A DNA stretch of 64,000 bases from Perkinsus olseni. Its lineage: Eukaryota > Perkinsozoa > Perkinsida. Numbering within the stretch: the stretch's first letter is position 1; each line of letters opens with the position of its first letter. Both the position numbers and the translations under genes were made by a program. The DNA lies in NCBI GenBank assembly GCA_013115125.1, contig JABANN010000041.1, positions 1 through 64,000 on the forward strand, read 5' to 3'. This document shows, piece by piece, positions 55,411 through 64,000 of the stretch. The notes beneath the pieces were generated by a model that was given only the letters and a program-made list of their open reading frames with translations, ran no database searches and had not been told where the DNA came from.

Positions 55411-56514
55411 TTGCATTGCAGATCTCCTCTCCTACCACTTCTGATGAAGAGATCCCCTACGTCGACCCACCTCGATAAGCTTAGCTTCTCGGGCTCCCGC
55501 TACTTGTTCCGCTGCCGAGGCTTCCTTGACTTCCTCGACATCGTCCTGCTCATCCGCTGGCTCGAATTCGACGGGAGTGTTCGTCTGCTCATCGAGGAAC
55601 TTATAGGAGGCCTTGAGGAACCTGGTGGACGGGACATGGTTGCAGAGGCGGCATTCCCCACGTTAATCTCCTGGCTACTTCCACCCCCGGGAGTTGACCT
55701 CCTTCACTGGCTTGGCGTAATTCTGGACGTTTCTCAGCGCCACCGTGACGAGGTCCACAACTAAGGACTGCCGCGTGGTCTCCATCTAATGAGAGGGGAT
55801 ACTTATTGGCCGCTTCAGCGACAAAGAGGGGAGGAGCTATGTGCGATAGTTCAGAACTTAGCGCCGTCGCCTGCTTCGTTGGACTTGAATCGACGTGCTG
55901 AGCTGAGCTATCCGGGGTTCGCCCTAGTGCTGTGTGAGCATGGCAGCGAGCAGACCAATAAATCTTATTTTCTCGTGGCGAGATGCGGTCTTCAAGGCTC
56001 GAGCAACGGAATCGTTGATGGATCCCAAAACCCGATGAGGGTGACAGGAGTCCCACCTTCCCTCCTCGTTGAATGATCGGCACACAGTCGGCGAGTTTCG
56101 ATACCAACCAGGGCGCGAAAATGACGTCAATAGCCACACACGCGTTGCCCGCCCTGTCGAAGACTTTCCGGAAGCTGCCGACGTCCACCGGCACCTGATC
56201 AGCTCCGATCCCCTATGATGCTGGCCGTACTGGGAAGAACCTCCGATCTTTACCTGCATATTTCTGATCCCCATTTTGTCAACCAGATGGCCGTCCGCCC
56301 TAGCCCCACTGGGCAGCAGAGGACCCTCGACCAATGGATGGCCGCAAATATTAACGAACATTTTCGTGCTGGTGTTCGGGCGCCTGACGAGGATCCAGTT
56401 AGTCCAGTCCCCAACGAGGAGGCTGCTCGCCCACCGCTGAACACCAGCTAGTGTGCGTGCTTCGGGAACTTCACCGATTGAGGTGCTGGACCGAACCGGA
56501 GGAGCAGACGGCAC
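55411..56514 (-). CDS. PIH1-domain protein (axonemal dynein assembly factor type)
   Basis: The upstream frame reads KMFVNICGHPLVEGP (~56420-56380), then MGIRNMQVKIGGSSQYGQ. Across a short intron near 56205-56190 comes VPVDVGSFRKVFDRAGNACV, then AIDVIFAPWLV. This is the PIH1 core (FVNxCxH, then VPVxxG...D..GN.C.A.DV.F.P). Next come LVVDLVTVALRNVQ and NYAKPVKEVNSRGW (~55760-55690) and an acidic exon with FLKASYKFLDEQTNTPVEFE and DDVEEVKEASAAEQ (~55630-55480). PIH1 proteins (PIH1D1/2, kintoun) work with Hsp90/R2TP in folding and preassembly of dynein arms. Exon joints are approximate; the C-terminal CS-like part may be the next entry to the left. Confidence 0.6.
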
Positions 56515-57252
56515 TCACTGATGCAGCGTGCAAGTCGTCTTCATAGCGACCCCAGGCAAGGGAATGAGCTTCGGGCGTGAGTGGAGTCCAGCGCTCGGCA
56601 CAGCCGAGGACGGGTAGTTGGTGGTCCTACTCATACCGATGTGAAAAACACCTATTCAGTGGACAGGGCCTCCACGATCAACGAAAGGGAACGCATGCAT
56701 CCGAAAGAGCACAGCATTCTCAACTCTCATGAGGGTTCATGATCATCATCGCCGGCGAGGACGCCTCTGGCCGCGGCTTGCCACTTAGATGTCTCACCTG
56801 AGACACCAGCACAATAATGGAGGGGTCGACTCACGAGCAGTGATATAGACCTCTGGTGGACTTCAGTAGCTTCTCTGCCGCTGAGTGTGTTTCGACTCTG
56901 TCACCCCTCGCCGCTGTAATCGTAGATGCTCTGTGAGGGAAGAGCTTCTCGTACAGAAAGACCAGGACCTGCGCGGACTGCCCGGTAGGCCCGACTAAGG
57001 AAGGCTAGCTGCCTGCACCGTCTACATAACACCAGTGAACCGTGCGATCACTAGCTTCATCATAGTAGCATCCCGTTATCAACTCCCAATCCTGTAGCTT
57101 CTCCACCTTCTGCTGTTCAGTCTTTCTCGTTCACAACAAGCCCTTGATGCATTCTACGACTACATTCCCCACAACGACCCCGCACGTCACCTCTTCACTG
57201 GACACTAGCGAGTCGAGCATATCCTGCCGCGTGTTACGAGGTGACGTTTGCT
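56515..57252. other. Stretch without a recognised gene
   Basis: Short frames only on both strands; the right part may contain a 3' exon of the minus-strand coiled-coil gene. No repeat or RNA gene recognised. Confidence 0.4.
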
Positions 57253-58455
57253 TCAACCCATAGCCGCTGTATCTTCGTCTACAGGCATCCTGGCAGAGCC
57301 AGTACCCTCCGAAGGTGGCGAGGCCACCGCTCTCACCTTGCGGGCCTCGTCAACGCAAGCGAGGAAGTAGTCCTCGAGCTCAGCCTGGCGGACGTATCTT
57401 TGACTGGCAGCTTCCTCGAGCATGTCATGTGTGCGTCTCAAGTCCCTGAGCTCTCTCTCCAACTCCCCTATCTTGGTGAGGTACTCGGCTTCTAGGGAAG
57501 ACACCTTGCCTAACAAGGCGGAGGTACTGAAGGCCGAGGGCGAAGCTGTTCCAGCCTACTCGCTGCTTCAACCATGGACATACCGCTTCTCTCCGCTGTG
57601 ACATACTGAGGTCGTTGAAGGCCAGACGTCGCGAGATGAGCACCTATTCGTTGCATTTCGACATGCGACGGAGGGATGTCGGCAGTCGCATTCTCCCGCA
57701 TGCTGAGGCGAGGACCTTGCAGCAAAACCCCACCCGATGCATCGCCAGCCGCAGGCTCCCCGCTTAGGTCTGGCGCCCTCGTCCTCTTCAGCACCGCCTT
57801 GAGCACCTTAACAGCAGCAGCGTGACGCACTGCCCTCAAGCAGCCTCTACTTTAGCCTGTCGCTTAGATGCCTTCATCTGGTCTTCCAAATACCTCTTGT
57901 CTTCACTCAATGCCTCAGACCGAGCTTGCCACGTCCCAACCTGACTTTCCGACTTTCCGCTCCGTCGTGAGCGTGTAGCTAACACCCTGCTCGGGGCTGA
58001 GCTCGGTTACCTCCTTGCGGTAGTCCTTGCATAAAGCGTCCAGGCGTAGCGCCTCAGACATGAACCACTTGAGCTCCTTCTCCAACTCCTGGACCCTCTT
58101 GTCTCGCCGCACCTTGTCACCTTCTTTGTCTGCTTTCACCTTGAGTTCCCGGAAGCTCTTCTGGACCGTGCTCCTGCCAGCCAAACTAGACTGACTCATC
58201 TCCAACGCCCCAGCTACATGTGGGATTTGTACGACAGCATAAAGTCATGCTCATGCCTCTGCAGGAGGTCAGCCACCCTCTCCGGAAGCGTCGCAGCCAG
58301 AGTGTTGAGTTGGTCGAAGAGGCCCAGTACTGAGAGACAACATGAACTCAATGCTCACCTTTTGATACAAATTTCCCCAATGAAAACAAGCTATAGACCC
58401 CCAAAATATTGCACATGAAACCCGTGTTTTTATAGCTTCAAGGTGATGCAAAAAA
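57253..58455 (-). CDS. Conserved-looking coiled-coil protein, several exons
   Basis: Minus-strand exons read [20 protein letters not shown] (~58310-58250) and SYKSHM (to ~58215), then [20 protein letters not shown] and [20 protein letters not shown] plus KDYRKEV (~58205-57990). Further on are RLEQL-type heptads and, in 57516-57253, [34 protein letters not shown] and [21 protein letters not shown] long helical coiled coil is evident. Proteins of this kind are common at basal bodies and along axonemes, which fits the epsilon-tubulin and PIH1 neighbours, but no specific family was identified. The ATG and exact joints are not fixed. Confidence 0.5.
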
Positions 58456-58689
58456 GGGCCCACAACTCTCTGATGCTGCGGAATGTGAAGATGTCACAAT
58501 TACCGTTTGCAAACTTTCGAAGAATTCTCTCCCATGGCGCAAGAGGCGACACATAGCTCGTACTGTTCTCAAGTTTTCAAGAATGAGTCTCTTTTCTAGT
58601 CACCCAGTAGAATTAAGTTACTCATAATGATGAAAATATCAGCATGCATATTTGCACCAGTCCTGATACGTGAAAATGATCATAAGCCT

Positions 58690-60634
58690 TCAAACACTAA
58701 TAGTGGACAAACAACATCCCCACGAAGAAGTGGATCGGGCTCCTACCCCTAGGTCCGGCCACAGGCACGCTAGCTAGAACGGAAGCCTTGTTCTCAAGTG
58801 CCCCAGGCTCTAGCGCTTGGTCATGGCTCTGCGACCCTCGGCGCTCTCTCTCGAGATTAACGCCGGTGAGGAAAGCTGACGAGTCATTCGCGTCGTCTCG
58901 GAGAGTCTCCGAGGAGCTGCTCCCCAGGATTCGCTCCACAGTTTCGGAGGACAAGGAGTCCGCTGTAGGAGGCTTGTCTTGATGCATTGGGCGAGTTGAA
59001 GGAGCTGACCGCAGTGGAGGCCCCGAACTCTCGACGATGAAGTGAACGACAACAGACACTGTAGAGGGAATCACCGACGCTCAGTCCATGACACGTAGCC
59101 ATCCTGGACGTCTCGAGGGAAGAAAAGCTCGCCATCATCGAGGTGCTCGTCACGAGGCAGGAGAACAGCAGCGGGCGGACCTGCTGGGCACACGCTGAGG
59201 TCGACAGGGGGAGCCCCTACTGCCATCTGCACCTAGGGCATCACTGCGCGACGACAGCCCGGCTAAGGAAACCTCGTCAGCTTCTCCGACAGGACTGGCG
59301 GAGCTGAGGATATCGCCGCCCTCGATGCCCTACAACAGCGGAGGACAAGCTTCTGAACCTTCCCTACGGGAGCAATCCTACAAGCAGCACGAGGGAAACC
59401 CGCAGACAAACGAGCAGTAATCCTCGGAGGGGCTCAACTCGTCGTTTACTACAAACTTCCCCGAGATTGACAGCAGGTTCTAGCACGTACACACGCCAAC
59501 TCGGAAGCATTTCCCTAGACAGATGTCGGAGAGCTAGAATGCCCCTACCGCAGCTTGACCACGAGACCCGCCTAGCCGGACCCTGCTCCGAGGTCGCCGA
59601 TCGCGTGGGGTCAATCGACCCTCTCCGAACACCTTCTTCAGGCGAGCTCCTTCTCTTCCAAGATGGCGGGGATGGGGAAACTTTCGCGGGGATCGAGGTT
59701 CTTCCGGAGTAGGCCGCCAGGGAGCTTCAAGGTGCTCGTGCCATGGCCGGCCCCCTGGCTGTCGGCACCTGCAGGGAGGGATGGTGTAATGGGCGCTGCG
59801 ACCGTTCTGATGTAGTGCTGGAATGACGGTTGGCAGTGCCAACTTGGCACACAGGCTCCCAGCCGGGCAGGAGACGGAACCGTTGCTCTCCGTCACTCTT
59901 CGACCGATAGAGCACTCCTCGGACTCGGTCGAGGGACGGTCCCTCAGGGACCCCTTCGAAGCACTACACGTCGCAAAAAGGTCACGTCTCCAATATCAGC
60001 CAGCCCAGCCGGTTCCGTCGTGACTCGATTAGGCTGATGGCAACTGGTATCGAGCCCCTCACCTTTGCTGCGTGAGCTCCTCCTCCCTCCTCTCCTGCTC
60101 CTCCCCCGCGGTTCGCCTTCTCCGGACCGGCCGTTGAATGGTCCGATCAGCTTCAACGACATCCTCTTCGCGTAGGACCAATTTCATATGGCATGAAGGG
60201 CTATTTTGTACCCTCGGCTGCTCACCCTTACAACCAACCTCTCCAACGAGCACCAAGGGAGGCAGCTCCTCCTCTTCAACTCTCCTACATGATGGTCGAG
60301 CTTCCACGTCCAATATGAAAGGGGGCAGGCTTCCGAGGTCTGTGCTGTACTCACGGCCAAGGCGTCGGACAACCTGCTGTGTTGGCGAGTCATGGCCTTC
60401 CCCTATTGTTTTCGGCGGACAGCGAAGGTCAGTGAAAGCCTCGCCCTTGCGTGCATCCGAAACTGGACTGGAGCGGGGAGAAATACTAAGGCTGTTGCCG
60501 CCGCTTAAGGACAGCTCTCGTTTCTTCGAAAGCTGATCGCATGCCACATTCAGAACTTCTATCACCTCGGCGTCGGAAGGAAGATGTTCCACGGCCAACT
60601 GAAACCCCAGCGCCGGCGGTACCCAGCGACGCAC
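58690..60634 (-). CDS. Low-complexity protein gene(s), exons only partly visible
   Basis: A minus frame at 60634-60059 reads LAVEHLPSDAEVIEVLNVAC, then SGGNSLSISPRSSPVSDARK and an acidic VEEEELPPLVLVGEVG. A frame at ~59000-58740 reads SETVERILGSSSSETLRDDA and SAFLTGVNLERERRG and ends VPVAGPRG followed by an apparent intron. Ser/Pro/acid-rich composition and the same strand suggest one or two genes with disordered products. No domain and no reliable start or stop was found. Confidence 0.35.
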
Positions 60635-60782
60635 TCAGGAGGCTGCACTACTCGTAGTCCTCTCCGGTATGCCGTCAACGCCTCTCGTCGCCTGCCGAGA
60701 TGCTCGAGCTGAGCCCCCACGCTATGCATGGCTGCCACCGTTGTGCTGTGTAAAACGCTTTGTTGACTCTCTAAGCGGCAAC

Positions 60783-61870
60783 CTAGTCCATGGGTGCATC
60801 TGAAGTGGGCTGGCCATGCTCTCCAGTGATCCTAGCGCTCTTCACGAAGGCGTACCCGGGCGAATCATCAACCCGAGTGACGACTATGGACGGCGAGCGC
60901 ACTGTTGCCGCTGGAGAGCCTACAGTGCATTGAGAAGCTTCAGAGCTCCCTGAGCGTGTCGGAGGGATTGATGATGTCTCCCTAAGCGGCTGAGCACCGA
61001 GGAGATGTTCAGATGCGTCCCAGCCACTGACAGATCTGCACTCGGGCCTTGGGAACCCATCTCTAGGCGTAGGGCACGGACTAGGAACCTGAGGAAGGGA
61101 GCGCGGCGATTCCAAAGTTATGAGCGCACCTCATAGCTATATGAGGCTTGTCTATAGCCCTATAGTAAGAGGCCATATTGTTCAGGGTCATGGCGTGGAA
61201 GCTTATATCGGAAACGAAGGCGGCAAGAGCCTCGGCTTCTCTCAAGTGCGCGATGCAAGACGCCATGGACCCCTCTTGCAAGTCTCGAGTAGCCTGACGG
61301 TTCAGAGCCGCGATCTAAAACAGAGAGACGTAGCTCGGGACCTCTCGAACGCCGAGGAGAATCGCTGACAGTAACCAAGTCATTCGCGGCAAGTGATCAT
61401 CTTGAGTAGGTTCAATTGGGTTCACACGCGTTGACAGGGAAGTAACCCATCTTGCTACAGCGGCGACACGACGGCAAGGGTGCCGAAATCGCCTTAAAGT
61501 GGATTTCATACTTTCTGGGCATTCATCGACGAGCACAGCACTCGACATTCACTTGATGATGGGCCGCGACAGACTCCTCTTCAAAGCGTACAGCAGCCGA
61601 AGCTTCTCACTCTTGATCGTGCTGCATTTTGTTCTTTATCGCCTGCTCGTGCTCTCGTCGGAGTCGGCCTATCCTTGTCCGAACGGTGACCGACACTGCG
61701 ATTCATGGGACAGTGCGATCGAATCGCATCAAGAAACGACCAAGCTGGACAGTACCACGCAAAGAGAACGCCATGAAACTCAGCCTCTGAGAGGGCTCTG
61801 AAGGGTATCATCAACACAACGCCCTCGAGTGAAGAGAAAGCCTTCGTAGCTAAAGGCCACAACGTGACCA
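60783..61870 (-). CDS. TPR-like helical repeat protein, exons partly visible
   Basis: The exon at 61281-61081 reads SCIAHLREAEALAAFVSDIS, then MTLNNMASYYRAIDKPHIAM, with the paired-helix look of tetratricopeptide repeats (LNNMASYYRAIDK fits the LxNLAxxYxxxG core). An upstream exon near 61700-61610 reads TRIGRLRREHEQAIKNKMQH, a charged helix. The downstream frame 61115-60783 is Ser/Pro-rich. TPR proteins are scaffolds; nothing more can be said. Start and joints are unresolved. Confidence 0.35.
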
Positions 61871-61893
61871 TGGTCCCTAATAGCAGCGTACGA

Positions 61894-62886
61894 CTAGTCG
61901 AATATACTAGGGTCGATGCCGAACTCCTTGTCGACTTGCTCCTCGCTCATCCCTCCCCGAGTTGCGATGAACCTGAGGGAGCGAGGAGCGACAGCTGCCT
62001 ACTGGGTTGCCGCGCCTACTGCCTGACGGTGCATATGTTGTCGGTCCAGATGTCCAATAGATCTCGAGACCGCCGCATCTCCTCGACTGATAGAACAGTC
62101 GTGCCCACCAGCGACCGGTCGCTGATTTGTCGCCCACTTTGCTCTTTTATCTTGCTCGGATCGGTTGCTTCGAGGGCCTCCAGATCCGCCGTCAACTTCC
62201 GCCGTTTACCTTCGAGCTCTTCGAACTCCACGCGCATAGCTGCGGACTTCTCCTGAGGGAGACTTTGCGCGGCGGGGAGACACCGGCCCAGCAACACGGG
62301 TCTCGTGATGGCGGGACTGACCTGCGTGACGCCGCTAGCTCCAAGGGCCGATGAGATCTCCTCCTTGCGACCTTCGGCCTCTGCCAGAGCTTCCTCAGAC
62401 GACTGCAAAGAGGCTCTGGTCTTGTCAAGTCTGGTCATTAGTGCTGCCTTCTGGCTCGACGGGAGGGCCCAGTAGCTGCAGAGGCAGGAACTTAGCCGCC
62501 AGACACCACTCTGGTAATTTCGAATGCTTTCAGCACGATCGAGCACAGCCGCCAGGTTCTATTTCAGTGGCCAAGAAAACGTACCCCAGTTCATGCAGGA
62601 CGGCCCCCCTTCGAGCCGTACATGGGACCTACATGTTCTGCGAGCCAACTTTTTCCATGCTCACTAGGCGGTCGCCATCTACTAGATGCTGGACAACTTC
62701 CTTCACCGATTGCGGTACGATACCACACCTGAGCGAGCTTCGAGCCCAAAAGGGGTCGATGGGCTCCAACTTCTTGGCTATCTTTTCAATTTCCTTGAAG
62801 TTGTAAAAGCTCTGCTCGGCCATGAGTGCCTCATGAAGCTTCGCTTTCTTCTGGTCGAGGCTCAAACCCTTCGCTCGTTTCGGCAT
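61894..62886 (-). CDS. MND1: MND1, meiotic recombination cofactor
   Basis: ATG at 62886 opens MPKRAKGLSLDQKKAKLHEA, then FYNFKEIEKIAKKLEP and QSVKEVVQHLVDGDRLVSME followed by KVGSQNM, the winged-helix N-terminus of MND1. After an intron (~62620-62480) WALPSSQKAALMTRLDKTRA begins the coiled coil (AEAEGRKEEISSAL, then FEELEGKRRKLTADLEALEA). DLLDIWTDNICTVR matches the conserved RWTDNI region. A last exon, after a ~46-nt intron, reads GGMSEEQVDKEFGIDPSIFD to the stop at 61894. MND1 pairs with HOP2 and helps RAD51/DMC1 capture and invade homologous DNA in meiosis. About three or four exons; the exon-2 edge is approximate. Confidence 0.88.
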
Positions 62887-62889
62887 CGT

Positions 62890-63110
62890 TTCGGTGACAC
62901 GGTAAGAAACAGGAACTGCTTTCGGGCCATCTCCGGACGAATGCAGTGCATCCTCTGCAAGCACGGTAAGTCGATTGTGTCGAAGTAGCTACGATCATCC
63001 TGAATAATTTCCTGCATTCGAGCCCTCCTCCACCATCGCTGTGATTTACCAACAAACGTCGGGTAAAGAAGCTCACCGAAACTGGAAACAGAAACGTTTG
63101 TCATGAATTT
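62890..63110 (-). other. Short protein-like frame upstream of MND1
   Basis: ATG at 63104 opens MTNVSVSSFGELLYPTF and a basic segment RWWRRARMQEIIQDDRSYFD, ending near 62890 where MND1 starts. It contains plausible splice sites (GTGAGC after residue 9 and TTATTCAG near 63002), so it may be 5' leader exons of MND1 or a remnant of another gene. Not decided. Confidence 0.25.
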
Positions 63111-63429
63111 GACGTAACAGAGTGGCCGTAGAGCACTCCTCTAAGATACGCATGCTGTGAATGCTTCTGACTAGGCCAGCTGTCCCATCTGATATGCCGT
63201 ACGTCGTACCCTAGCCGGGTGAGCAGACGGTGCTTCAGCTCGGTCGTCACCGTCGGGCGCTCCGTTCTGAAGCAGCAGGCACTACTTCCAGTAGGCGAAG
63301 AGGCCCCCCCCGCGCTACCCGTTTATGAAGTGTCGGGGCCCGTCGATCTCAAGTAGCTTCCTCGAGTTGGAAATGACAACATCGATTAGGTACGGCTGTT
63401 GTAGCGCTACCTGACGGCAAGCGGTGGTC

Positions 63430-64000
63430 ATCCGCTCCTCGAGGGGACCCGTACCTCCAGAGTATGCGACACTTCAAGATCGGAGAGCTCTCGGGACACC
63501 ACCAAGTGCTGCTGCGAGGACATGGTCGGCAGGGCATCGTACTGATTGTTGACGCGAAGCTGACCAGACATGTTGCGACTCTACGCCCGCGGATCTCCCT
63601 CTACCCACCTGCGAGACCACAGCCAGAAAACCTCGTGCTCTCTGACTGAGAGCACACCACAGCAGCGGACGCTCCAGTCTTATATGCAGCTCGATAACGC
63701 AGAGGTTGATTTGGCAGTACGTGTCCAGTCTCGACGGACCCACCCCAGACTGAGCCAAGTACTCCACGACAGCTCCAAGCAAGCGCTCTTTCAGGTCGTA
63801 AAGCTCCTGGCCATCTCCATCCGAGCGATACTGGCACACTAACGGTAACATGAGGTGGTTAAGGGTGTCCACCAGCGGCTTCGTTGGTTGGGCGGGCCAC
63901 TTGGGGACCTCCGAAGCTACTGAATGCATCATTATGTAGAACCGATGATGATCCTCGAGGCCGAGCTTCGTGCAGATTTGGAGCAGGACAGCCAGTCTGA
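63430..64000 (-). CDS. Hypothetical gene running off the right edge (partial)
   Basis: The minus frame entering from the window end reads LAVLLQICTKLGLEDHHRFY, then IMMHSVASEVPKWPAQPTKP and LVDTLNHLMLPLVCQYRSDG. It continues ELYDLKERLLGAVVEYLAQS and YCQINLCVIELHIRLERPLL, up to a probable donor near 63660. It is helical and soluble-looking, Leu-rich as in alpha-solenoid proteins. The 5' end lies beyond 64000. Sequence left of ~63640 is less convincing. No family recognised. Confidence 0.45.

Noticed and set aside
1-64000. Dinoflagellate-type spliced-leader gene (CCGTAGCCAT...GGCTCAAG)
   Set aside because: Only a partial CGTAGCCATCCTGG at ~59092 was seen, lacking the CTCAAG end and a donor in the right place.

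Overview
This is nuclear DNA from a unicellular eukaryote. The best guess is an alveolate protist close to Perkinsus (a marine parasite); this is inference, not proof. The evidence: genes sit densely on both strands and are cut by many short GT-AG introns (mostly 42-70 nt, a few apparently 27-39 nt); base composition is close to balanced; one protein carries a double AP2-like DNA-binding repeat; and epsilon-tubulin, a PIH1-type dynein-assembly factor and MND1 point to a flagellated organism able to undergo meiosis. No operons, bacterial signals, CRISPR arrays, intact transposons or virus-derived elements were seen.

Layout. 0-14 kb is mostly plus strand: a DEDD 3'-5' exonuclease with a tyrosine-rich tail, several unrecognised multi-exon genes including a long coiled-coil/proline-rich protein, a membrane-anchored RING E3 ligase, an ankyrin protein, a JmjC-domain protein and the AP2-repeat protein. 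14-15 kb holds a RAD51-family recombinase. 15-33 kb is mostly minus strand: a small multi-pass membrane protein (COPI-associated-like), an RRM protein, a large low-complexity protein, a DEVH-box helicase, methylmalonate-semialdehyde dehydrogenase and a probable mitochondrial membrane protein. 33-40 kb has an inositol polyphosphate 5-phosphatase, a C-terminal aspartic-protease fragment with a repeat tail, a long AT-rich spacer and an equilibrative nucleoside transporter. 41-44 kb has a tandem family of small predicted secreted proteins. 44-49 kb has a pepsin-like protease, an AlkB dioxygenase and a basic nuclear-type protein. 49-51 kb is an intronless ER Hsp70 (BiP) with strongly biased codons. 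51.7-64 kb has epsilon-tubulin, a CS-domain and a PIH1-domain protein, a tRNA-Ile, coiled-coil and TPR-like genes, MND1, and a gene running off the right edge.

Functional themes: genome maintenance and meiosis (exonuclease, RAD51 paralogue, AlkB, MND1), flagellar construction (epsilon-tubulin, PIH1/CS proteins), secretion and possible host interaction (BiP, aspartic proteases, the secreted tandem family), and metabolism and transport (MMSDH, nucleoside transporter, inositol phosphatase).

Exon joins were made by eye from reading frame and GT-AG sites. Spans of multi-exon genes include introns, and edges marked approximate should be read that way.
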